From positions 434,001-498,000 of the forward strand of contig CAWIYY010000003.1 in NCBI GenBank assembly GCA_963840435.1: a stretch of DNA of 64,000 nucleotides. Direction: 5' to 3'. Below the pieces are notes generated by a model. It saw nothing but the letters and a program-made list of their open reading frames with translations. It did no database searches and had not been told where the DNA came from. This DNA is from Bog-473 sp963840435. Lineage in GTDB: Bacteria; Actinomycetota; Acidimicrobiia; Acidimicrobiales; RAAP-2. The first letter of the stretch is position 1. Each line of letters opens with the position of its first letter. Of this stretch, positions 16,704 through 24,089 are shown piece after piece. The position numbers were made by a program, and so were the translations under genes.

Positions 16704-17642
16704 CTACGGGACCGGCGTCTCCGTCTCCATGCCCAGCTGTCCCGACTCGAGCGTCACGGCATGGCCTCCGAACTGGTTGCGCAGCGCCGCCACCATCTTC
16801 AACTGGAACGAGTCCTTGTCCTGGGAAGCGAAGCGGGTGAAGAGCGAGGTCGCGATCACCGGCGCCGGCACGCCCCGGTTGATCGCCTCGAGGGCGGTCC
16901 AGCGGCCCTCGCCCGAGTCGACGGCGACAGGGGCGATGTCCTTGAAATCGGCGTCGGGGCGCAGGGCCCGCTCGGCCAGATCGAGCAGCCAGCTGCGCAC
17001 GACGGAGCCGTACCGCCAGATGGAGGCGATCTCGTGCAGGTCGAGGTCGAACTCGTCCGCCGTGCTCATGATCTCGAAGCCCTCGGCGTAGGCCTGCATG
17101 AGCCCGTACTCGATCCCGTTGTGCACCATCTTCACGAAGTGTCCCGCCCCGACCGGGCCGACGTGGGAATAGCCGCCCTCTGGCGCCAGGGTCAGGAAGG
17201 CGGGCTCGACCACGGCCACCGACTCCTTGGAGCCGCCCACCATGAGGCAATAGCCCTCCGTCAGTCCCCACACGCCGCCCGACGTCCCGGCGTCGACCAG
17301 GCCGACGCCGCTCTTCTCGATCTTCTTCGAGAGGGCGATCCACTCCTTGTAGTTGGAGTTGCCGCCGTCGACGATGACGTCGCCCTTGGAGAGCAGACCC
17401 GCCAATGTCTCGACGGTGGAGTCCGTGATCTTGCCGGCGGGCAGCATCACCCAGACCGCCTTGGGCGCCGTCAGCTTGCCGGCCAGCTCCTCGAGCGTGG
17501 TCGCCGTCTCGGCGCCCCGATCGGCCGCCCGTTTCAGTGCGTCCGCGCTGAGGTCGTAGGCCACCACCTCGTGCCCGCCCTTGAGCAGGCGCTCGGTCAT
17601 GTTGGCCCCCATCTTGCCCAGCCCGATCATGCCGATCTTCAT
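16704..17642 (-). CDS. gnd: 6-phosphogluconate dehydrogenase, decarboxylating (short form)
   Basis: A 312-residue enzyme oxidising 6-phosphogluconate to ribulose 5-phosphate and CO2. The Rossmann motif GLGKMGANM opens the protein, IVDGGNSNYKEW and DAGTSGGVWGL are substrate motifs, and the catalytic Lys is in GAGHFVKMVHNGIEYG. At about 312 residues it is the short YqeC/GndA-like form rather than the 470-residue enzyme, a group often using NAD. A clear AGGAGG precedes the ATG at 17642 by 5 nt. It is in line with tal and pgl. Confidence 0.95.
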   Translation of the reverse strand: MKIGMIGLGKMGANMTERLLKGGHEVVAYDLSADALKRAADRGAETATTLEELAGKLTAPKAVWVMLPAGKITDSTVETLAGLLSKGDVIVDGGNSNYKEWIALSKKIEKSGVGLVDAGTSGGVWGLTEGYCLMVGGSKESVAVVEPAFLTLAPEGGYSHVGPVGAGHFVKMVHNGIEYGLMQAYAEGFEIMSTADEFDLDLHEIASIWRYGSVVRSWLLDLAERALRPDADFKDIAPVAVDSGEGRWTALEAINRGVPAPVIATSLFTRFASQDKDSFQLKMVAALRNQFGGHAVTLESGQLGMETETPVP

Positions 17643-17676
17643 GCGGCCTCCTCTCGCAGGTCGTTGCGGTTGCCGC

Positions 17677-18792
17677 TCAGAACGTAGCGGCCTTGTCGGT
17701 CAGCGACTGGAGCAGCTCGTCGAACGACTTGGCGAACGACGCCACGCCCTCGTTCTCGAGGGTCTGCTCCACGTCCTCCATGTCGACACCGGCCGCCCCC
17801 ACGGCCTGCAGCGCGGCGACCGCCGCGTCCGGATCGGCGTCGATTGTGCGGTGCAAGGTGCCGTGATCCTCGAACGCCCGCAGTGTGCCGTCCGGCATCG
17901 TGTTGACGGTCGCCGGCCCGATCAGGTCGTCCACGTAGAGCAGGTCCGAGTAATTCTTGTTCTTGGTCGAGGTCGAGGCCCACAGCGGGCGCTGGACCCG
18001 GGCTCCCTTGGCCCGCAGCGCCTCCCAACGGTCTCCACTGAAGGTCTTGTGAAAATGCTGATAGGCGACCTGAGCCTGGGCCACCGCGGCTGTGCCGCGC
18101 AGACCCAACACGGCGGCGTCACCCGACTCGCCGCCGGCCAGGGCCTCCAGGCGGCGATCCACCTCGGTGTCGACCCGGCTGACGAAGAAGGAGGCCACGC
18201 TGGCCACCCGGGGCAGCTCGTCGGCTCTTCCCGCTTGGACCAATGCCTCGAGCCCGCTCAGGTAGGCCTCCATGACCTCGTCGTAGCGGTCGAGGCCGAA
18301 GATCAACGTGACGTTGATGCTCTTGCCCTCGCCGATGAGGGTGCGGATGGCGGGCACGCCCTCCTTGGTCGCGGGCACCTTCACGAACAGGTTGGGTTGG
18401 TCGATCGTGTCGTGCAGGCGGCGGGCCGACTCGATGGTGCTCTGGGTGTCGTGGGCCTGGGCGGGGGAGACCTCGAGGGAGACGAAGCCATCCTCGCGGT
18501 CGCTGTCGTCGTAGAGGGGCCGCAGCATGGCCAGCGCGTTGACGATGTCGGTGGTGGCCATCTCCCAGTAGGCGCTCTCCACGGTGTGGTCCTTCATCAG
18601 CTGGCGGAACTGGTCGTCGTAGGTGTCCTGGCCGCTGATGGCGTTGGCGAAGATGGTCGGGTTGGACGTGATGCCACGCACGCCGAGCTTGATCAGGTCG
18701 GCCAGCTGACCGCCTTCGAGCCAGTCACGGCGCAGGTTGTCCAGCCACGGGCTCTGACCGCCGATCGCGTAAAGGTCCTGGAGTCGGGTCAT
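17677..18792 (-). CDS. tal: Transaldolase
   Basis: A 371-residue class I aldolase moving a dihydroxyacetone unit between sugar phosphates. GVRGITSNPTIF is the N-terminal signature, and the Schiff-base Lys is in NLFVKVPATKEG. The length matches the actinobacterial (Mycobacterium-type) transaldolase. It ends 34 nt before gnd and starts 79 nt after tkt on the same strand, so it is in the operon. An AAGGGA about 8 nt before ATG 18792 serves as ribosome binding site. Confidence 0.96.
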   Translation of the reverse strand: MTRLQDLYAIGGQSPWLDNLRRDWLEGGQLADLIKLGVRGITSNPTIFANAISGQDTYDDQFRQLMKDHTVESAYWEMATTDIVNALAMLRPLYDDSDREDGFVSLEVSPAQAHDTQSTIESARRLHDTIDQPNLFVKVPATKEGVPAIRTLIGEGKSINVTLIFGLDRYDEVMEAYLSGLEALVQAGRADELPRVASVASFFVSRVDTEVDRRLEALAGGESGDAAVLGLRGTAAVAQAQVAYQHFHKTFSGDRWEALRAKGARVQRPLWASTSTKNKNYSDLLYVDDLIGPATVNTMPDGTLRAFEDHGTLHRTIDADPDAAVAALQAVGAAGVDMEDVEQTLENEGVASFAKSFDELLQSLTDKAATF

Positions 18793-18871
18793 CCGTTGTG
18801 TCCCTTTCGTCCGGGGGCACGCACCGCGCCCCGCCCTGCCATGCTCGCGCCTCGGGCCGGTCCCGCTTGAC

Positions 18872-20893
18872 TCATCCGCCGTTTCGGGCCAGCAGGGCCT
18901 TGGCCCGCTCGACCATGTGGTCGGCGGTGAAGCCGAACTTCTCCATGACCACCGCCACCGGGGCCGACGCCCCGAAATGGTCGATGCCGATGCTGTCGTC
19001 GGCGTAGCGCTCCCAGCCGAAGACCGATCCGGCCTCGATGCTCAGCACGGGCACCCCGGTCGGCAGGACCGACTCCCGGTAGTCGTCGGGTTGCTCGTCG
19101 AACCACTCCCAGCAGGTCAGCGAGACGACCCGGGCCGCCACGCCGTCGCCGGCCAGGATCTCGGCCGCGGCCACGCAGTGCTGGACCTCGCTCCCCGTGC
19201 CCACGAGCACCACCTGGGACGGCCCGTCCGAATCGACCAGCACGTAGCCGCCACGGGGCACGCCCGCAGCCGCCCTCTCCGCCGTGCCGGCCAGGACGGG
19301 GATGTTCTGGCGGGTCAGCACGAGGCCAACGGGGCCGTCCGCCTCGATCGCCTGCTTCCAGGCGATGGCCGTCTCGTTGGCATCGGCCGGCCGCACGATG
19401 AGCATCTGCGGCATGGCCCGCAGCGAGGCCAGATGTTCGATCGGCTGGTGCGTCGGTCCGTCCTCGCCCAGGCCGATGGAGTCGTGCGTCCAGGAATAGA
19501 CGACGTGCGCCTTGCTGAGTGCAGCCAGGCGGACGGCGGGACGCATGTAGTCGGAGAAGCAGAAGAAGGTCCCGCCGAGCGGCAGCACGCCGCCGTGTGC
19601 CGCCATGCCGGTCATGGCCGCCGCCATGCCGAACTCGCGGATGCCGTAGTGCAACTGGACGCCGCCCTGCTCCACCCGGCTCTGCACCTCGGCACCATTG
19701 ACGAGGACCCCGTTGTTGCCGGTCAGGTCGGCCGAGCCGGCGACCAGGCCGGGCAGCCCCGCCGCGGTGGCATTGAGGCACTGGTTGAAGGCGCGACGGG
19801 TGGCCAGCTCCTTCCCGGCCTCGAAGGAGGGGAGGGCGTCCGCCCAACCGGCGACACCGCGCCCGGCCTGGGCGGCCTCCCAGGCGGCGCGGTCGCCGTC
19901 CCAGGCGGCAAACCGCTCTTCCCAGGCGCTGCGATTCGCCGCGCCGCGGGCGACCTCCTTGCCGTAGAACTCACGCACCTCGTCGGGCACCCAGAACGTC
20001 TCGTCAGGTGGCAGGCCCAGGATCTCCTTGGTCACCCGGATCTCGTCCGCGCCGAAGGGGTTCCCGTGGGCCTCTGCGCTGTCGGTCAGCTTCGGCGAGG
20101 GCCAGCCGATGTGACTGCGCAGCACCAGGAGGTTCGGCTTGGCGTCAGGACCGTCTGCCGGGGCAGCGAGGGCCTCTCGGATGGCCGCCTCGAGCGCGTC
20201 GACGTCGTTCGCCATCTCCCCGAGGTTGCGCACGCGCCAGCCGTAGGCCTCGAAGCGCTCCTCGACGTTGTCGTCGTAGGCCAGCTCGGTCGGTCCGTCG
20301 ATGGTGATGTGGTTGTCGTCGTAGAAGGCGATGAGCCGGCCCAGGCCGAGGTGACCGGCCAGGGAGCCGGCCTCGTGCGAGACCCCCTCCATGAAGCAGC
20401 CGTCGCCCGCCATGACATAGGTGTGGTGGTCGCACACCTCGGAACCGAAGCGGTTGCGCACGACGCGCTCGGCCACGGCCATGCCGACGGCATTGGCGAA
20501 ACCCTGGCCCAGCGGTCCGGTGGTCACCTCGATGCCCGCCGTGTGGAGGCGCTCGGGATGCCCCGGCGTCTTGCTGCCCCATTGGCGGAACTGGCGCAGG
20601 TCCTCGAGCGACAGGTCATAGCCGGTCAGGTGCAAGTAGGCGTACTGCAGGATGCACGCGTGGCCGTTCGAGAGGACGAAGCGGTCGCGGTCGGGCCAGT
20701 CGGGACGGAGCGGGTCGTACTGCATGATGCGCGTCCACAGCACGTGGGCCAGCGGCGCCAGCGCCATGGCCGTACCGGAGTGCCCGGAGTTGGCCGCTTC
20801 GGGCGCGTCCATGGCGATGCCACGGACGACGTTGATACCCAACTCGACGAGCGCCGGATCCTGGACAACCGGGGGGGAGGCGTTCAACGTCAT
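18872..20893 (-). CDS. tkt: Transketolase
   Basis: A 673-residue thiamine-diphosphate enzyme transferring two-carbon ketol units in the pentose phosphate pathway. The cofactor-binding motif GDGCFMEGVSHEAGSLAG ending near IAFYDDNHITIDG is intact, and HDSIGLGEDGPTHQP lies in the pyrimidine domain with its Glu. Three domains in normal order and normal length. The ATG at 20893 is chosen because TAGGGT ends 5 nt before it and homologues begin around here; an upstream in-frame ATG at 20938 would run into the divergent gene. It is the first gene of the tkt-tal-gnd-pgl-fbiC run. Confidence 0.96.
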   Translation of the reverse strand: MTLNASPPVVQDPALVELGINVVRGIAMDAPEAANSGHSGTAMALAPLAHVLWTRIMQYDPLRPDWPDRDRFVLSNGHACILQYAYLHLTGYDLSLEDLRQFRQWGSKTPGHPERLHTAGIEVTTGPLGQGFANAVGMAVAERVVRNRFGSEVCDHHTYVMAGDGCFMEGVSHEAGSLAGHLGLGRLIAFYDDNHITIDGPTELAYDDNVEERFEAYGWRVRNLGEMANDVDALEAAIREALAAPADGPDAKPNLLVLRSHIGWPSPKLTDSAEAHGNPFGADEIRVTKEILGLPPDETFWVPDEVREFYGKEVARGAANRSAWEERFAAWDGDRAAWEAAQAGRGVAGWADALPSFEAGKELATRRAFNQCLNATAAGLPGLVAGSADLTGNNGVLVNGAEVQSRVEQGGVQLHYGIREFGMAAAMTGMAAHGGVLPLGGTFFCFSDYMRPAVRLAALSKAHVVYSWTHDSIGLGEDGPTHQPIEHLASLRAMPQMLIVRPADANETAIAWKQAIEADGPVGLVLTRQNIPVLAGTAERAAAGVPRGGYVLVDSDGPSQVVLVGTGSEVQHCVAAAEILAGDGVAARVVSLTCWEWFDEQPDDYRESVLPTGVPVLSIEAGSVFGWERYADDSIGIDHFGASAPVAVVMEKFGFTADHMVERAKALLARNGG

Positions 20894-20904
20894 GGTCCAC
20901 CCTA
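20894..20904 (-). promoter_or_regulatory. Leaderless promoter of the tkt operon
   Basis: TAGGGT (20904-20899 on the minus strand) lies 5 nt before the ATG, with no Shine-Dalgarno. It would drive the whole pentose-phosphate/F420 run. Confidence 0.45.
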
Positions 20905-20939
20905 ACCGGCGCCTCTCGTGGAACGCGAGGCCCGTCACC

Positions 20940-20953
20940 TACTCTTCACCCCC
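20940..20953 (+). promoter_or_regulatory. Possible -10 of the hotdog thioesterase
   Basis: TACTCT (20940-20945) is 8 nt before ATG 20954. The 60-bp divergent gap also holds the tkt promoter on the other strand. Confidence 0.35.
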
Positions 20954-21370
20954 ATGCCGTCCCGCATGCAGGTGCCCCCGAACAGCGATCTGACCCTCGG
21001 TATGACATGCGTCGACAAGTCCACGCCGGGCCGGTGCGTCTGGCGCATGCTGGCCGACGAGCGGTTCGCCAATCCGGCCGGGATCATGCAGGGCGGGTTC
21101 ATCGGGGCCTTCTGCGACTCGTCCATGGGGGCGGCGGCCGTCACCAACGCCGGGGATCGCAAGGTCTTCTGTTCGAACGCCGAGATCAAGGTCAGCTTCC
21201 TCGGCGCGGTGCCGAGCGGGGTCGAGCTCACCTGCACGGCCGAGGTGGTCTCCGGCGGCCGGCGGGTGGCCTTCGTGGAAGCAAGCGTCGTTGCCCGCAC
21301 GCCCGAAACGGGGGAGGAGCGTCTCGTGGCCCGGGCCTCGTCGACCTATATCTACAAGGACAGGGACTGA
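20954..21370 (+). CDS. PaaI-like hotdog thioesterase
   Basis: A 138-residue single-domain hotdog protein, likely a tetramer hydrolysing acyl- or aryl-CoA thioesters. The core GIMQGGFIGAFCDSSMGAAA matches the family's HGG...D pattern, with the usual His replaced by Gln but the catalytic Asp kept. The beta-sheet segments around NAEIKVSFLGAVPSG and VEASVVART follow. It is divergent from tkt. Substrate unknown; such enzymes often clear stalled CoA esters. The ATG at 20954 follows a -10-like hexamer by 8 nt. Confidence 0.85.
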   Translation: MPSRMQVPPNSDLTLGMTCVDKSTPGRCVWRMLADERFANPAGIMQGGFIGAFCDSSMGAAAVTNAGDRKVFCSNAEIKVSFLGAVPSGVELTCTAEVVSGGRRVAFVEASVVARTPETGEERLVARASSTYIYKDRD

Positions 21371-21561
21371 CCCGAGGGCGACGGTCAGGGATCGGCTTCC
21401 GGAACGGGAGACCCAAACAGGAATTGCGGGGCCAGGCGCCGCCAGAGTCTGACCGCCGCCGAGGTGGCCCCATGGCGCGGAGGCACGGCAAGGGGGCTGT
21501 GGACGATCGAAGGACCAGGTGTTTGCGCTGAATGGGCGCAGAGACCAGGATTGGGCGCCTC

Positions 21562-21996
21562 ATGGCACGACGGTCTGACAACGGCACCCACGGGCTCCGC
21601 CATGCCGGGGACGACGCATTCCAGCTCACGGTCGACTACCTCAAGCAGGAGACGATCGACCCGCTGCGCGGGCTCGGTCGCTTCCTCTATATGGGGATCG
21701 CCGGCGCGTTCTTCCTCGCCTTCGGCATCCTGCTGATCCTGCTCGGGATCCTGCGGTTGCTCCAGACCGAGACCGGCACGGCCCTGACGGGCAACTGGTC
21801 CTGGGTGCCCTACGCCGTTGTGGTGGTGCTCGGGGCGATGATCATCGCCGTCGCCGTCTGGCGCATCACGGCCGGACCGGCCCAGGAGCGGATGCCGGCG
21901 GTGGCGGCGGCACAGCGCCAGAGCGCCCTCGACGCAGAGATTGCCGCAGGGGCAGGAAATTCGCAGACGACACAGACACAGGAGGCAACGAGCTGA
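21562..21996 (+). CDS. Two-helix membrane protein, holin-like superfamily
   Basis: A 144-residue protein with a conserved amphipathic lead DAFQLTVDYLKQETIDPLRGLGRF, then two transmembrane helices (about residues 40-65 and 78-100) and a polar Ala/Gln-rich tail. It resembles small actinobacterial proteins annotated as putative phage holin family, but nothing phage-like is nearby, so a membrane or envelope role is likelier. An in-frame ATG at 21532 would add ten residues; I prefer 21562 because homologous proteins begin close to the conserved lead. Its stop overlaps the next start (ATGA). Confidence 0.7.
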   Translation: MARRSDNGTHGLRHAGDDAFQLTVDYLKQETIDPLRGLGRFLYMGIAGAFFLAFGILLILLGILRLLQTETGTALTGNWSWVPYAVVVVLGAMIIAVAVWRITAGPAQERMPAVAAAQRQSALDAEIAAGAGNSQTTQTQEATS

Positions 21997-22229
21997 TGGC
22001 CGGCACCACGACGAGGGTGGGCAGCAACGGGCGCTTGATCACCCGCGAGGACCTGCAGGCGGCGTACGCCCAGGTGGTCGGCGAGGGAGAGGCCACGGCA
22101 CGTGCCGCCGCCCCGCGGGGCTTCGCCGTGGCGGGCGCCATCGGCATCCTGATCATCGCCCTGGCCTTCCTGGCCGGGCGCCGGCGCGGCCGGTCCAAGT
22201 CGGCCGTGGTCGAGATCCGGCGGCTCTGA
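21996..22229 (+). CDS. Small single-pass membrane protein
   Basis: A 77-residue protein, translationally coupled to the upstream membrane protein. An N-terminal helix (LITREDLQAAYAQVVGEGE) precedes one transmembrane segment, GFAVAGAIGILIIALAFLAG, and a strongly basic RRRGRSK tail that should stay cytoplasmic. No family recognised. Order and coupling suggest it works with its two small neighbours, possibly as one membrane assembly. Confidence 0.7.
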   Translation: MAGTTTRVGSNGRLITREDLQAAYAQVVGEGEATARAAAPRGFAVAGAIGILIIALAFLAGRRRGRSKSAVVEIRRL

Positions 22230-22230
22230 G

Positions 22231-22443
22231 ATGGACCTCCTCCTGCGGCGCTTCCTGCGGGCCGGGGTCCGCCGGGGGTTGGCGGGGAACTGGTACTGGT
22301 TCCTGCTGGCCGGATCGACCTTCATTCTGCGACGGGTGCTCAACGACCGCACCGGCAACGTGTCTTCGGTGACACTGGCTCCTGGCGAGCAGATCCTCAT
22401 CTCGGTCCGCGACGCCAAGGCGCCGGCTCCCGCCGAAGCCTGA
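22231..22443 (+). CDS. Small basic membrane-associated protein
   Basis: A 70-residue protein starting 2 nt after its neighbour's stop. A basic N-terminus (RRFLRAGVRRGLAG) leads into one short hydrophobic stretch NWYWFLLAGSTFILRRVL, then a beta-like segment TLAPGEQILISVRD. I recognise it only as one of the small proteins often placed near actinobacterial proteasome loci. Function unknown. Confidence 0.65.
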   Translation: MDLLLRRFLRAGVRRGLAGNWYWFLLAGSTFILRRVLNDRTGNVSSVTLAPGEQILISVRDAKAPAPAEA

Positions 22444-22454
22444 GACCCGACGTT

Positions 22455-23228
22455 GTGCCAGGGCCCTTGGCGGCCGGGGAGCGCGTCCTCCTCATCGATC
22501 CCAAGGAACGCCGCTACCTGCTGACGCTGGTCGCCGGGTCCACCTTTCACACGCATGCCGGCGTCCTGGCCCACGACGACCTCATCGGTGTCGACGAGGG
22601 CAGCACCATCAACGGCTCGACCGGGCGCTCGTTCCTCGTCCTGCGACCCACCCTGAGCGACGTCGTGCTCAAGATGCCGCGCGGCGCCCAGGTCATCTAT
22701 CCCAAGGATCTCGGCGCCATTCTGATCGCGGCCGACATCGGACCGGGCCAACGGATCCTCGAGGCCGGCGTCGGGTCGGGCGCGTTGTCCATGACGGTGC
22801 TCCGTGCCGGTGCCTCGGTGGTGGGTTACGAGCTGCGCGAGGACTTCGCCGAGCGGGCCCAGGCCAACGTGGCCGCGGCGCTCGGGCCGGACATGCCGTA
22901 CCGAGTCGAGATCCGCGACGTGACCGAAGGCATCGACGAGCCCGATCTCGACCGGATCCTGCTCGACATGCCCGAACCCCACAAGGTGGTCGAGGCGGCG
23001 GGCAAGGCGCTGCGGCCGGGCGGCATCCTGCTGGCCTACCTGCCCACCATCAACCAGACCGCCCTGCTGCGCCAGGCGCTCGACGATGCGGACGCTCCGT
23101 TCGGCCTGTCCGAGACCCAGGAGATCATGCGGCGCACCTGGCACGTCGAAGCGCGCTCGGTGCGCCCGGACCACCGCATGGTGGGGCACACCGGCTTCTT
23201 GACGACGGCGCGCCGCATCGTGATCTGA
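22455..23228 (+). CDS. trmI: tRNA (adenine-N1)-methyltransferase TrmI
   Basis: A 257-residue SAM-dependent enzyme making N1-methyladenosine at position 58 of tRNA, a thermostabilising T-loop modification. An N-terminal beta domain (residues 1-75) precedes the Rossmann domain with the SAM loop ILEAGVGSGALSM; DRILLDMPEPHK is the active-site motif IV and IVSY-like positions follow. GTG at 22455 is the start, 12 nt after the previous gene. A trmI gene next to the Pup-proteasome locus is a known actinobacterial arrangement (the mycobacterial case is beside mpa). It overlaps the DUF1801 gene by ATGA. Confidence 0.94.
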   Translation: MPGPLAAGERVLLIDPKERRYLLTLVAGSTFHTHAGVLAHDDLIGVDEGSTINGSTGRSFLVLRPTLSDVVLKMPRGAQVIYPKDLGAILIAADIGPGQRILEAGVGSGALSMTVLRAGASVVGYELREDFAERAQANVAAALGPDMPYRVEIRDVTEGIDEPDLDRILLDMPEPHKVVEAAGKALRPGGILLAYLPTINQTALLRQALDDADAPFGLSETQEIMRRTWHVEARSVRPDHRMVGHTGFLTTARRIVI

Positions 23229-23569
23229 TGGATCCGGACGTGCAGGCCTACATCGAAGGGATCGACCGGGCTCGGCGTGCCCTGTTCGAGCGCCTGCACC
23301 GCATTGTGCTCGAAGAGCACCCCGACGCGACGGTGGCACTGTCCTACGGCATGCCGGCCTACCGGGTCGGGAAACGCCGACTCAATCTCGGCGTGTGGAA
23401 GCACGGCGTCTCGGTCTACGGCTGGCGGGACGACCGCGACGGGGGATTCGTTGCCCGCCATCCGACGCTGTCGAGCGGCAAGGGAACCCTGCGGATCAGC
23501 TCGCAGCAGGCGGCGTCCATCTCGGACGACGAGCTGCGGGCGCTGCTCGGGGGTGCCCTGGAACCCTGA
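23228..23569 (+). CDS. DUF1801 / YdhG-like protein
   Basis: A 113-residue soluble protein of the DUF1801 type. The family core is visible as the helical lead FERLHRIVLEEHPD, then LSYGMPAYRVGKR and LGVWKHGVSVYGW. Function is unknown in general, though some relatives bind iron or act as chaperone-like proteins. It is translationally coupled to trmI. Confidence 0.75.
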   Translation: MDPDVQAYIEGIDRARRALFERLHRIVLEEHPDATVALSYGMPAYRVGKRRLNLGVWKHGVSVYGWRDDRDGGFVARHPTLSSGKGTLRISSQQAASISDDELRALLGGALEP

Positions 23570-23661
23570 CGTCAGTCCGCCGGACCGATGCGCGGCAGAG
23601 CGGGGCGGCGAGCCCTCAGGAGATCAGAGGAGAAGCGGGGACGTGGGGAGTTCGGAGCGGG

Positions 23662-23898
23662 TCAGTCGCGCTCGATGAAGATGCACTCGCCCGGGCACTC
23701 CTCGGAGGCCTCGACGACAGCGTCTTCGAGATCGCCGGGGACGGCGGCCATGCCGGCCGAGCCGCCCGGCTCGTTCTTGACCTCGTCGCCCTCTTTCACG
23801 TAGGCCAGGCCGTCGTCGAGAAGGGTGAACACGGCCGGCGCGATCTCTTCGCACAGGCCGTCACCCGTACAGAGATCCTGGTCGATCCAGACCTTCAT
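23662..23898 (-). CDS. Small ferredoxin, [3Fe-4S] or [4Fe-4S] type
   Basis: A 78-residue electron carrier. CTGDGLC gives Cys10 and Cys16 with Asp13 where a fourth cluster ligand would be, and ECPGECIFIE gives the last Cys pair. This Asp-containing pattern is typical of actinobacterial [3Fe-4S]/[4Fe-4S] ferredoxins that serve cytochromes P450 or other oxidoreductases. A 20-residue insertion between the halves carries GDEVKNEPGGSAGM. It is divergent from arc, a gene pair often kept together in actinobacteria. No P450 is in the window, so its partner is unknown. Confidence 0.88.
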   Translation of the reverse strand: MKVWIDQDLCTGDGLCEEIAPAVFTLLDDGLAYVKEGDEVKNEPGGSAGMAAVPGDLEDAVVEASEECPGECIFIERD

Positions 23899-24075
23899 GT
23901 CCCTTTCACTCTCCCTTGTCGATGCCGCCCGACGGGCCAGGTGGACCGTAATGAGGCACCGCGCGACACGCCAATCCTGCGCCGCAGACCTTCCCCATCG
24001 TATAGGGCGGGGCGGGGTCCCCAGGTGCATCTTCGGTGCACTCAAGTTGCCGGTTAAACGGGTCGATGGCAGGGC

Positions 24076-24089
24076 TAGGGTGAGATGCG
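24076..24089 (+). promoter_or_regulatory. -10-like element of arc
   Basis: TAGGGT (24076-24081) ends 8 nt before GTG 24090; no Shine-Dalgarno is seen. The same hexamer precedes dop and tkt. Confidence 0.4.

Noticed and set aside
21562..22443. Prophage remnant from the holin-like protein
   Set aside because: No phage structural, integrase or lysin gene is nearby, and the neighbours are chromosomal housekeeping genes.
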